From Plantago major (taxonomy: Eukaryota > Streptophyta > Magnoliopsida > Lamiales > Plantaginaceae): a DNA stretch of 64,000 nt. Below are positions 33,636 through 45,734 of this stretch, one piece after another; the stretch's first letter is position 1; the number at the start of each line of letters is the position of its first letter. The notes beneath the pieces were generated by a model that had not been told where the DNA came from, did no database searches, and was given only the letters and a program-made list of their open reading frames with translations. The stretch spans positions 88,564,877 through 88,628,876 of the forward strand of contig CM048840.1 of NCBI GenBank assembly GCA_026545765.1. Reading direction: 5' to 3'. A program made the translations under genes and the position numbers.

Positions 33636-34918
33636 TGATGTGATAATGAAATGTGTGATATTGCATGCTTTTAGACCCTCATTTTTTGTCATAGATTCAA
33701 TATTTGTATCATATTATGGTCAATTACCAACTTCTTATGTATTTTGTAGGTCATGATTGCGTTTTTGAGGAATTGCACGATTTCAGGCACCAAAACGACA
33801 TATTTGTGCGAAATCGAGAAAGTTAAGCAAATACGCTGAATTGGCCGTTGCATGGAGTTCGAGGATTCAAAACATGTCATTCAACCAACCAATGCGAAGA
33901 TAATTGAAGATGTAACAACATTGTAGAAGACCACTTTTCGAGGAAACGAAGTTACGAAGCCCGAAATCGAAGAACAAAGAAGAACAGACAGAATCTGCAG
34001 AAATCGCACTTGGCGGTCGACTGTGGACCGCAGAAGACTCTTTGCGGCCCACTGTCGACCACAGTGAAGGAAGATTCTGGATTCTGGGCCTTTTTCCTGG
34101 CCTGTCAGGCTAGAACCCGCGTTTCCTTATTGAAGAATGGCGGCCAGATCAAGAAATTTCAAGTATAAATAAGACCTCTGGGGTCTCATAATTCTACACC
34201 GCTCACAAAGCAGCTCTCCTGAGAGAGAACCAGTCATCGGGGAAGTGAAACCCCAAAACCGCTGGCCGTCAAGCACCCATAAGGAGGAAACCCTAGAAGC
34301 AGCACGAAGACATCAGAGACTAAGCTTCTTCGTCTTCTTTCTTTATTGTTCTTTTCGATTTCTGTCAAGTAGATTACTATGAGTAGCTAACTTTCTCTTG
34401 TAAAGGCAAACCGCCGTAACTCTGCTTTTGCTACTTCTTTATATGCTGTGATTTATTAATGGAATAGTTATTAGACGTGAACCGTGGTTATACAACTCTA
34501 TACAGCCTTCGTGGTGTGATGTTCTGCTGAGTGACACAGTAGTTTCATTGAACTGGGTAGGGGTACTCGTACCGACTGCGCCTTGAGCACCATAGTATTA
34601 ACTAGGAAGTTGGGAGTAGTATAGCAAAGGGAGGTCGGAGATCCTTTACACCTTCACAACCATTGATTTCATCACATTCAATTGGAGTTTACTGCGATTC
34701 AATCAATCTGTCTGCAATCATTATGTTTACTTTCTGCATGCAATTTAATTACGATATTTTCTTGTTCCTACGCTAAGTGTCCGTGGAGAACGACATCTTG
34801 AGTCAGGTTTCCTCTATAAACTGTGGATTTGAGGACTTCCGACATATAAATTTAATCTTTGATTGTATTTAGGGATTACAGGTTCTACAACGAAATCAAA
34901 ATCTCTGAGTGCACATCA
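33636..34918 (+). mobile_element. Solo LTR 1 (1283 bp), in the upstream region of copy B
   Basis: It begins TGATGTGATAATG and ends GTGCACATCA (TG...CA), flanked by the 5-bp duplication GCTCT (33631-33635 and 34919-34923). The empty site is seen in U1 as AGTGAGCTCTTTATTAG. No internal retrotransposon sequence is present, so a whole element has been reduced to one LTR by recombination. The family is not determined; Gypsy is likely for an LTR of this size. Strand given by reading direction only. Confidence 0.85.
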
Positions 34919-35026
34919 GCTCTCTATTAGTGTTTAGATTGAGAGAAATATGATCACGCTATCTTCTAGTATGACTAGACATTTATTCTAGTCGATAGCT
35001 CAGATAATGATTCTGATGGGGAGAAA

Positions 35027-35325
35027 ATGGATGATGAAGTTGCTCAAGTGGAGGAGACTCCATCATATCTTCAAGGTGTGGACGTTAATCTCCATGAGTC
35101 AGGTAGTTTATCAGTTCCTGAGTTTGAGCCAGTAGTGAGTGGGTTGAGAAGGAGGAATTCAAAAAATAACATAAGCCTGGTTCCTCTCCTCACTAATTTT
35201 GGTGGTGTTGACTTTATCTCGGAAGAGTTAGGCTATGACGTTGATGTTGAAAGGGATCAGTTGGCTCCTATTAAGACTTCAAGCCCAGCCTTGCGTGAGT
35301 GTCTAAAAAGTCTCAGGCAGAGTTA
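35027..35325 (+). pseudogene. LINE ORF1 C-terminal remnant
   Basis: A short open frame of about 100 residues at the 5' end of the LINE, acidic, starting MDDEVAQVEETPSYLQG. It precedes ORF2 by about 120 bases, where plant LINEs carry the end of ORF1 (a nucleic-acid-binding protein). The N-terminal part and the zinc knuckle are missing. The assignment rests on position alone. Confidence 0.5.
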
Positions 35326-35447
35326 AGCTCTACTTTCACAGTGAACAGAAGTACTAGGAGTAATAAGGATGAGAAAGGCACTTCACTGCAAGGTTTTGCT
35401 TTACTGAACAAAAGAAGAGGTGGAAAATCACTCTCTCAATCCTCCAA

Positions 35448-38019
35448 ATGAAGATTATGATTTGGAATGTCAGGGGGATAGGAAATAAAGCTACTCAACA
35501 ACAAGTTAACTTTTTGAAAAATATTGAAACATTGGATATGCTAGCTATCATAGAACCTATGATTACTCTGGATGAAATTGGTATGCAAAGAATATTCAAA
35601 ATGGATAAGGTGGTTGCTAACTGTAGCAACAAAATTTGGCTTCTCTCTAACTCTTCTTTTGAGGTGGAAGTACTTTTGGATCACATACAGTGCCTTGACT
35701 GTAGGGTCACTTCTGGCTTACCCCCCCAAGCCTATTCTTATTACGTTGGTGTACGCCAAATGCACTAGAAGAGAAAGAATGGAGCTTTGGGACACTATTA
35801 GAACAATCTCTGATGACCAGGTACCTTGGATGATAGGTGGCGACATCAATATAGTCACTACTATATCTGAGAAAGTAGGGGGGCCTCCCCCAGATCATAA
35901 TGCAATGGATGATTTTGGTAGCTGTATCATAGACTCTGGTCTAAAGGATACTGGTTTTGTGGTATACCTTTCCCGTGGAAATGGAGGGATGTACAACAAA
36001 GGTTGGATAGAGCTCAAGTTAACAATGAATGGAAAAAAGTTTTTAAGGAAACAAAGATAGTTCATGGAATTCGTCGGTGCTCAGACCACATGCCCTTGCT
36101 TCTTAGTGCCAAGATATATGTTGATCCTGTCAAGTGTTCTTTTCATTTTCAAAACATGTGGCTGGATCATCCTAACTACCTTCCTGTCATAGCACATCAC
36201 TGGGATCTTCCTACTAGACACACTGGAGTTCAAAAGCTATAGGAAAAGCTAAAAAGATTGAAGCAACATCTCAGATATTGGAATAGGAACACTTTTGGGA
36301 ACATCTTTGACAAGTTAAAAGTGCAAGATGAAAAGGTCAAGAAAGCCGAAGAGTTACAACATTCAAGCCCTTCTCCACAGAATTTTCTGTCATTCAAGAA
36401 GCTGAAGTATTCCAAAAGTTGTTAGATATGGAGGAAACCTTCTGGAAACAAAAAGCGCATTTGAAATGGATGGTTGAAGGAGATAGAAATACTAGAGTTT
36501 TCCATGAAGCTATGAAAAGAAAGAAGAACAAATCCAAGATCCTTTCTATACTTGATCAAGGTAGAGAGCTTACTGATTTAGAGGAAATCAAATCTTCGGC
36601 AGTTAATTACTATCATGACCTATTAGCGGAGAATATTCCGCTATCAGGCTCTCCCAGTTTGACTAATATCCCAGCTATGGTTACTTCATAAATGAATGAG
36701 GTTTTATGCCATATCCCTGATCTGCAGGAAATTAAAAATGTGTTTTTGGTCTTAATAAAGATGCTGCGGCTGGTCTAGATGGCTACACAACCTTGCTTAA
36801 TAAAAAATGTTGGGAAATAGTTAAAAAAAGATTTGTTTGAAGCAGTTGAGGACTTCTTTAATGGAGCCACCCTCCCCCCTGGAATCCCTGCCACCACACT
36901 TGTTCTTATCCTTAAGAAGAGTGTGCCTACTACTTGGGCAGACTACAGGCCTATAAGCATGTGCAATAATTCTCATATGATCCTGACCAAATTGCTGAAT
37001 GAACGATTAGTCCCGTTGCTTCCTGATCTTGTCTCAGAGAACCAAAGTGGCTTTGTGAAAGGAAGACTGATCTACGACAACAGCCTTCTATCTCAGGAAT
37101 TAGCTCACACCATGAATGCTAAGACAAGAGGAGGCAACTTGATAATGAAGATGGATATGATGAAAGCTTATGACAGGGTCAAATGGATTGATTTGGTTAT
37201 GAGGACTGTTCAAAATAATTTCTTCAGTGTCCTAGTCAATGGTGAGATTTGTGGGTTCTTTAAAGTTGTGCATAGGCTTAGGTAAGGAGACCCTCTCTCC
37301 CCTGCCTTATTTGTTCGTATGGCTGAATATTTCTCCAGGGGTCTTAATCTTATTTTTGACTCTTATCCCAGCTTGTTCTATGATACTAAAAAAGGACTTA
37401 GGATAAGTCACTTGGCATATGCGAATGACGTAATTATATTCTGCAAAGGTCTGAAGTTAGGGGTTAGAAGAGTGTTGGATTTCCTCAAGCACTATGAACA
37501 GGTGTCCGGGCAAAAAACTAGCTATGAGAAGAGCAACATTTTTGTTGGAAAGGCAGACAGCCATGCCATGTTACAGAACTTAACTGGTTTCTTACTGCGT
37601 GAGCTTCCCTTCTTCTACTTGGGAGCACCTATATATAGCTACAGAGAAAAGAAAGATTTCTCTTTTCGCCCCTCTCATTGAAAAGATAAGGGCAAAATTT
37701 AGTGAATGGAACTTGAATATGATTTCACAAGGTGGCAGATTGGTGATAATTAAGAGTGTTCTCTCTTCGATGGCTATCTATCTATTATAGGTCACAGACC
37801 CTCCTGTTACTGTACTTAGACTGATTGATAAAATGATAGCTAGATTTTTCAGGGGTTCTACTCAAACAGAGAAAAGGAAAATTCACTGGGCTGCTTGGAT
37901 AAAATTGTGTAAACCATTTGCCGAAGGAGGGATTGGTGTGAGACTTCTAGCAGATGTTAATAAAGCTTTTGACTGTAAATTGTGGTACAACTTCAGATGT
38001 CAAGATTCCTAATGGGCTA
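35448..38019 (+). pseudogene. LINE ORF2: endonuclease and reverse transcriptase, broken
   Basis: The start MKIMIWNVRGIGNKATQQQ is the first motif of the endonuclease/exonuclease/phosphatase fold (catalytic Asn in WNVRG). Further motifs are MIGGDINIV and GIRRCSDHMPLLL. The reverse transcriptase shows ADYRPISMCNNSHMILTKLL, ENQSGFVKGRLIYDNSLL and MDMMKAYDRVKW. The catalytic box reads LAYANDVIIF, with Asn where the first Asp of ADD belongs. YLGAPIYS and WNLNMISQGGRLVIIKSVLS follow. Frames change several times (for example near 35760, 36060, 37280 and 37680) and stops are present, so no full protein can be made. The protein continues past the solo LTR at 38020. Confidence 0.88.
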
Positions 38020-39193
38020 TGATGCGCTCAGAAATTACTAGTTATATTAACACAAGTAGAAAAAGTAGTTGTTATAGACCAGATAAGGCTTTTAACCACA
38101 GGGTCGTTCTCTCGAGGAATTGATTAAGCTAGTTCTATAGAATAGACTCGCTTGTGTTGGTTGTAAACAGATAGTGTGGATAGATTGTGATACTTCAACC
38201 ATAGAATAAAATCTAACAATCACAAGACAAGGTAATTCCTAGATCATGCAATTCTACAAACAATGAAGTAAATAAATCCTTTCATGATGTGTGCTGATAC
38301 GAGATGACCAATTAAGGTTACCTAGTCGCAGTTCATCACCTTGCTATTGCTAGTTCAACCAAATACGGGCTACAAGTACGTAATCACTACAAAGAGCCTG
38401 TCACGAGCTATGCAATCATACAGATATAGCCTAATTAATGATTAAGACACTAACAAGTTCACACCGATACACTAAGATTCAGTAATCAAAGGTAACAACC
38501 TGTCACATACAAAGTAAATAGTAATTGTATGATTGATACCTGGATACGTCAGTGACAAGAGATCGTCTGAAAGGAAATATACTTCAATTGAAAGAGAGAT
38601 TGAATCTCTAGAGTGTTTACAATGCTTGAATTTGAGAGAAGTATAAACTAGAAGGTATGAAGATATGGAAATGACTGAATACAAGTGGCCTATTTATAGA
38701 ACAAAGGAAGTAGAAATTTGAAATCATGGGAAAAAACTGCCAGAAATCGTGGATTGAATATTTCACTGTGGAGCTCACTGCAGTGAGCCTATGGTTTCAC
38801 TGTAGCTCACCGCGGTCTACAATAATTCCGCAACATTCTTGTAATCTGGACCGCGGTGAGCCTCCGTGTTGATGGAGCTCACCACGGTGAGCCTCCCTTC
38901 TGGATAAACTCCCATTTTCCCACTTATTCCTATTTTTACTCCCTTTTCTCAACCTCCTTGGAGTAGTGGCCCACTACTTGACCTTAGTGTGCTTCTAGAA
39001 GCTTGGATAAGTTTCAATTTACGCACTGGTCCTCCATCTTCTTTCCTTTTACCTAGAAACACCTAGAAAGGTACAAAAATACACAAAATACCCAAACGTG
39101 AAAATGCACTAAAATACTATAAAAAAGGCTAAAAGACATAACAAAATACGGTTAAAAAAAGACTAAATGAGTCGTTAAAATATCGACTCATCA
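38020..39193 (-). mobile_element. Solo LTR 2 (1174 bp), inside the LINE
   Basis: Ends TG...CA (TGATGCGCTC at the left, GACTCATCA at the right), flanked by the duplication GGCTA (38015-38019 and 39194-39198). The only TATAAATAGG-like box reads on the minus strand (near 38690), so the LTR is probably in minus orientation. It contains several GTGAGC/GCTCAC short inverted motifs around 38760-38900. No internal sequence remains. Family not determined. Confidence 0.85.
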
Positions 39194-39374
39194 GGCTAGA
39201 AGTTTGAAGCAAAAATATTGTAAGAATAAGATACCTGGGCATATAGTAGCTAAGGCGAATGACTCCTCAGTCTGGCGGAGAATGCTCAAAGTGCAGATTT
39301 TTACTCAAGATAACAGGTTCTGGAGAATAGGAATTGGAGACTGCTATTTCTGGTATGACAACTGGTATGAAAAG

Positions 39375-40804
39375 TGTTAGGAATATCTGTTAGTATTTTG
39401 ATCTTTCATCACATGTTATTATCTTTGCCAGAAAGGTGATTAAGTACTCTTAGTTCACTTGAACATTGTAAAAGAGGAAATCACTGAGTATGATTAGTCT
39501 AGTAAATCTTGTTTTAGGATTATAGGTCTCTGAATGTAATTTTTATTTCCAAGAAGACCATGAAGATCAATCCTAGCAATGGAGCTTTTCTGAAGATTAC
39601 AAGATCGGAGATTGCACAAGATTTATGAAGACACCAAGGTTTAGTCTCGCTCGGAAAGACTATGTCCTTAATCCTTTCTTAAGTGCATTTAGTTACTTTT
39701 GAAACATGATTCTGGAACATATGACATATGAGTATGGAGCATGCAAGCCATCAGAAAGGCTAATGTATCCGTTGAAGACAACAGGACAAGAAATAGTACA
39801 TATGCATTAATTGCATCGGCAGAAAAGCCGCTAAAGCACAGTCCTCTCTGAGATATGAGACAAGGACTTCTGAGTACTCATTTCAAGATAAGTATAGACT
39901 GAATTTGAATTGTGTCTAACGGATAACATCCCAACGACTCTCCAATTCATCTATAAATATCACACACTTAGATGCTGAGAAATACGACCAAAGAACGATC
40001 TAGCTTGCAAACTTACAATCTAGCAAAGTATTCTCTCAAGCACTCTACTACCCTTTCTGAAAGCTTTCTGTTGCTTGAAGAATCACTAGTAGTTCCAAGT
40101 TGTCCTGAACCTTAACAAGAGATTGTTATTCGTGAAAGAGTTGAACTATCAGATAACCTTTCTGAAGCTCATTCTCCAGAACGGACATCAATTACTTGGG
40201 TCAGTAAAGAGCAGATTGCCATACACTGAACAAGTGTATTAAGTAGTCTTGCTCTATTAGGCTCTCTGGAAACATAACTGAAAAGTTATACAAGAAGCCT
40301 CTCTGACAAACCTTATAACCAACACCATCAAGGCGTGGAGTAGAGGAAGTACTTGATTTGGGAAATCAGGGAATAACTCCAAGGTTATCTGAGTAGAGGA
40401 AGTACTTAGCTCTAGGAGCTGGGGAATAACTCAGGGGGAACATTTGGTTGGGAACCATTTGTTTAGGAATCTTAGAATAGGATTGTTGTAAGCTGAACTC
40501 AATTATCTGTTCTAGTGAATTCTAGGTCTCAGAAAGACCGAAGTGGAATTGTTGGAGGATTACGCCACCTCCAGATACCACTATACTTGCTGTGTTATTT
40601 ACCTTTCTGCATTTATCTTTCAGCAAAGCACACACACATACTTTTTGTTTCTGCACTTACCTATCTTAAAGTCTTCCGCGCTCTGAATTTAAGTATCAGA
40701 AACCCCCCAAGTTTCTGAGAAACTGTGTTTATCGACAAAAGTTTTAAAAGACTATTCACCCCCCCCCCCTCTAGTCTTTCACTTTTCCGTTGTCTGGACC
40801 AACA
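39375..40804 (+). repeat. 5' LTR of the Sirevirus-like element
   Basis: Begins TGTTAGGAATATC, ends GGACCAACA. A TATAAATA box near 39951 is the likely promoter. A long C run lies near its end. Confidence 0.92.
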
Positions 40805-40806
40805 AG

Positions 40807-40818
40807 TGGTATCAGAGC
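40807..40818 (+). promoter_or_regulatory. Primer binding site (initiator Met tRNA)
   Basis: TGGTATCAGAGC two bases after the 5' LTR, complementary to the 3' end of plant initiator tRNA-Met, as is usual in Copia elements. Confidence 0.9.
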
Positions 40819-40920
40819 AGGAGGTTCCCAAGCCTTCTGCACTGAACCTAGATCACCAGATAGGTGAAGAAACTTTGTCCCTTTCTGAGGACTATATAAT
40901 TTGTGTGTTAAGTGCGTAGG

Positions 40921-42960
40921 AATGTCTCTGAGTGATGCACCCGTTCTGAAGCCAGAAAACTACGAGAAATGGAAGAACAACATGATGCTCCATCTGGAGG
41001 CCATTAGTGATGAGATGATCTATATCATCAATGAAGGGCCTATTAAAATCAGACAACTCAAACAAGTTACTGAGGTGTCTGATGGAAGAAAAGCCTCGCA
41101 TAAGGAAGATGAAAGCGAGGATGCATCGCTAGTGATAGTGGTCGTGTTGCTCGTGGAAGGAGTATGTATGAAGACAAGCTAAGAGAGCTCTGGACATCCA
41201 AGATGCCAAGAGACATGATTGGATGGTCAAGCTCGTAATATAATCATCGATCGACACTGAGCACATACAAATTAAAGCGTGGGTGCTAAACGGCGAAAGT
41301 TGCCTGGCAATTGATTGAAGAAATCTGTGCCGGAACTGAGAAAACCAAAGAAAACAAGTTCGAAGTTCTTAAATTGAAGTTCCAAAAACTTCAAGCAAGG
41401 TCCCACCAAACTCGAAGAACTTGATTTCAGGTTTACTACTCTTATGAGTGATATGGCTGCACTTGGTGAAAGCAAATGATACTCCCAAAGTAAAAGATTA
41501 AGACTATTGTCAGAAGTCTCAATCACAACTGGGAACACACTAAATTCTTTTATTTCAACCAAGGAATGCCAAATATTACTCCAGTAGAACTCTTCTCTCA
41601 TCTTTCTACTGTAGATTATGAGACAACTCAGAGAGAACAAACAGCTGAGAAGTTGCAAAGTGTTGCTCTAGTCTCTCAAGGTACTTCTGAAAAGAAAGAT
41701 ACCAAAGACGCATATGAAGAAAATGCTCTTGCAGTAAGACACGTGAATAAATTTGTGAGTCAAGAGATTGAGAGAAGATAAGCTAAAGAAAAGCTGAAAA
41801 AGCATCTTGGCCCAAACTATCATCAGTACAAGAACATTCAACTAAACAACTCTCTGAAGACCCCCATTCAGAAAGGTGTTAGTACTGAATCAGCAGAGAT
41901 AGGAAATGATATCTGCTTCTATTGTCAAAAGCCTGGTCACTTCAAGAGAGATTGCCCTGCTTTAAACAAGCTCAAGACATGTGACAAGAAGGACAGAAGA
42001 ATTACAAAAGAAATCAAAGGGCCTTACTGACTGAAGAAAGGAAGAAGATTCAAATCCAACTTGATGCTCTAGATATTGAGACAGATTCTGAAGATGGAGA
42101 TTCAGATAACTCAAACCTACCATCACCAGAATTGTGTGGATTCACCCACGACGTAATCGACTTCGGCCTTAAGAAGAATAAAATGTGTGGAGTTGCTGAG
42201 ATTGCTGGTCCAGACATCTCCAACATTGAAATGTGTCTTATGGCTGATGAGGTAACAAACATTTCACAATTTCTGTACTATGAGAGTGATGATGGAATTG
42301 AGGATCTGGAGTTAATCAGGAGTGAATTGGATCGTTATGAGAAAGAATTTCTGGAAGCACAATCCAAAACCAGAATTCTAGAGGAAAGCAAAGAAACTCT
42401 TGAAAAAGAGGTTTCTGAGCTAACCAGGGTATCTGAGAACAAGAGCGCTGAAATAGCCCTTCTGAAAAATCAGATATCTGAAAATGAAAATTTTCACAAA
42501 CTAGCCTTGGATGAACTTAATAAGAAAATGATAAAGCTGCTTTCTGAGAATGAGGAACTTCGAAAGAAAGAGCTATCCTTCCAATCTTATGCAAAGGCTA
42601 GTGACACTCTCACTGAGGTTCAATCATATCTGAGAGATCCCTCTGAGAAAGGTGGACTTGGACTTGATGAACAATCGAGTAATTCATCTCCTCTGAAGAA
42701 GAATGATGAAAGGTTGACCTTTGTAAAAAGTCAACAAAATGGTTCTTCAACCACCTATAGCATTGGTTAGAAAGTTGACAAAGGAAAAGGAGTAGCAACC
42801 CAACCTTTGAAAGAACAACAAGTTCACAAGAAACTTGTGGGTGAAGCTTCTGAAAAGAAATACAACCCTCAGACATGTAGCCATCCACATTGCCATATTA
42901 CTAGGAAAGGAAGAATTGCTGGAATAGGCGAATTCTCTACTGTACCATTTTAAGAAAATA
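40921..42960 (+). pseudogene. Gag-like region of the Sirevirus-like element (fossil)
   Basis: It opens with MSLSDAPVLKPENYEKWKNN, the N-terminal Gag pattern of plant Copia elements. A CCHC zinc knuckle (CFYCQKPGHFKRDC) lies near 41910-41955. Downstream is a long charged, coiled-coil-like stretch at about 42290-42600. The region is broken. Confidence 0.75.
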
Positions 42961-43439
42961 AAGACGGTGCAGAAACTAGTAAGGCTTCTGAAGACCGCAT
43001 TCAGAAAGCCAAAGGTGTTCGAAATGGCATTGGCTATCGTGCTATTGGAAAAGTCCTTTTACAACAATATAAGGAAGGACAAGAACAATGGCGCAAGGCT
43101 GATATTGCACGTAGCAATAAACAGAAGTGGAAGAAATCTCAAACCACTGAAAAACTGAATGCCAAAGCTAGAAGGAACCTGGCCAGAAAGGCTAAGTTTG
43201 CTAGAAAGCAATCCCAAAAACCCAGGGTCCAGAAAGCACCAAAAGGAACACCTAGAAACACCTCAAGAAGGAAGATTGAGATCAAAATTACTGATTCTAT
43301 TATTTCTCCTTCTGATAAAGTTAGACAAAAACAAACTCCCAAGAAATTCACTAAAATGTGGATTCCTACTGGAAGAATGTTTAGTCTAAGTGGTTCTATC
43401 TCTGAGGCAAGAACCTAACTCCTTTCTGTTTTGTGCGTA

Positions 43440-44805
43440 ACGCCTCTTGGACTAAGGCTCAATGGCTATTTGATAGTGGATGCGAAAGCACATGACAAGA
43501 GACAAAGCAACTGTCAACTACAAAGCTTGCAACAATGGACCGGATCGATTTGTTGAGGAGAATTAAATCCCTCTCAGGATTTGGGCGTCAAATTGGGATC
43601 CTTAACAATTACTGACGTATTACATGTTAAGGGTTTGAAATACAATCTATTTAGCATGAGCCAGTTTGCAGACAAGGGATTTACTGTGAAATTTAAAGCA
43701 AAGTATTGCAAACTTATGGACTGAAACAGGCTCCAAGAGCATGGTATGATACTTTGGCCAATACCTTCTGGAAAGTGGTTTCAAGAAAGGTGAAGTTGAT
43801 AAAACTTTATTTACCTTAAATCATGATGGGAAACTGCTCTTAGTTCAAGTATATGTTGATGACATTATATTTGTATCTAAGGACAAGCAACTTTGTGATG
43901 ACTTTGCAAATCTCATGAAAAATAAGTTTGAGATGAGCATGATGGGAGAATTGAACTATTTCCTAGGATTGCAATTCAAGCAACTCAATGATGGAATATT
44001 CATTAGTCAGACAAAGTATGCAAAAGACATGCTCACAAAGTTCAATCTTAAGCCCTCTGAAAAGAATGCTAAGATACCTATGAGCATAGGAACCAAAATG
44101 ACCTATACTGAATCAGATAAGAGTGTTGAAGAACACAAGTATAGGAAATTAATAGGTTCACTAATTTACCTTACAGCAAGCAGACCAGATATTCAATATG
44201 CAGTTGGAGTGTGTGCTAGATTTCAAACAAATCCAATGCAATCACACTACAACATTGCTATGAAAGTATTAAGGTATGTGAAAGGTACAGTAAATGTAGG
44301 TTTATGGTATCCTAAAGAAGGTGGATTGAGTTTGGCTGGTTACTCAGATGCTGACTATGCTGGATCAATGCTTGATAGGAAAAGTACCTCAGGAACTTGT
44401 CAGTTTCTGGGAACAAGACTTATCTCATGGTTTAGCAAGAAGCAAATCTCAATTACAACTTCTACCACAGAGGCTGAATATATTGCTGCTGGTTGTTGTG
44501 CAACACAAATTCTGTGGATTCAACAACAACTCAGAGACTATGGACTCAATGAAGAGAAAACTCCTATTTTCTGTGACAACACAAGTGCTATTGCAATCAC
44601 ACAGAATCCCAAGTTCCATGACAGAACAAAGCACATTGATGTTAGACATCACTTCATCAGAGACCATGTTGAAAAAGGCAATATAGAGATACTCAAGATT
44701 GGCACAGAAGACCAACTTGCAGATATCTTCACCAAGCCCCTACAAGAAAGCCGGTTCTTGACCTTAAGACATAATCTTGGATTGATGGAGTTGCCTAAGG
44801 ACTGA
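43440..44805 (+). pseudogene. Pol region of the Sirevirus-like element (fossil)
   Basis: Recognisable parts are a protease-like DSG motif near its start, the Copia reverse transcriptase end (LLVQVYVDDIIF, MMGELNYFLGLQF) and RNase H (YSDADYAG, STTEAEYIA, ADIFTKPL). The 3' end ends cleanly at about 44805. The region is broken and incomplete. Confidence 0.85.
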
Positions 44806-45734
44806 AAAATGTCCTGAATCTCTAAAGTCTGAGTAAGCAAGGTAGAAAAGAAGCAGGCCTCTGAGAACATGCTCTCAGAAAGCCAAGTTGTTAAGAAGTG
44901 TTGCAAAGGTTTCTGAGTAGCAACACTCAGAAAGGCAAAACATTTCGAACGGGTATCCGAGAAAAGGCAAAGGTTGGTACACACTCAATGAGTAAATAAG
45001 ACTAGAACTTACTTACTAAGAGTGGGTCAAATACATTCAAACAACTGAAGTTTCTGATTCTTGAATTCAGGAAACTATTTAGTCATAAAGAGAAAAGACA
45101 CACAAAGCCCAAAAGGTATAAGTTCTGAAAGTCAAACATGTCCAATGTCTTGTATTTTTACCATTTTCATGATAAACAATATATAGATAAGGACTTGACA
45201 CTCAGAATGATAAGCTCAAACGATTAAGTGTTCCTACTCTTTACTAAGTGACACAATGAATGTAGCATATTAAAAATCCATCAAGTCGGCACATTACCAT
45301 TTGTTGATTGATATCATTACAAGATATTCAATATAAGCCCTTGATGTATAAACGTTTGATCTCAACGGCTGAGATTAAAACAAAGCAAGTAATGTCTGTT
45401 TAGAAATTCAGACGTGGCCCACTAAGCATTTAATGAAGTACAAAGGACGTACCACGCCTATGCAGATGCAAAGACACGCATTCATATTCAACTATATGTA
45501 TGTTGTATCTATGTATGTTTTGTCTGCTATATATATAGGAATTGGGCAAAAGACAAACACTTTTACCAAATCCGAAATTTCATACTTGCATCAAAATAGC
45601 AAAACCTCTCAAGATTTTCTGCAAAACTTCTTCTGCAACTCAACTTCTTGTGCTTAGTCTTCTGAAAAGATAGACTAATCTCGATTATTCTTGCAAAACC
45701 CTTCTATAAACACTCACTCAAAGATATATAAGAG

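Noticed and set aside
40515-40718. A 67-residue open frame found twice (also at 52406-52609)
   Set aside because: It lies in the two LTRs of the same element and is duplicated only because the LTRs are.
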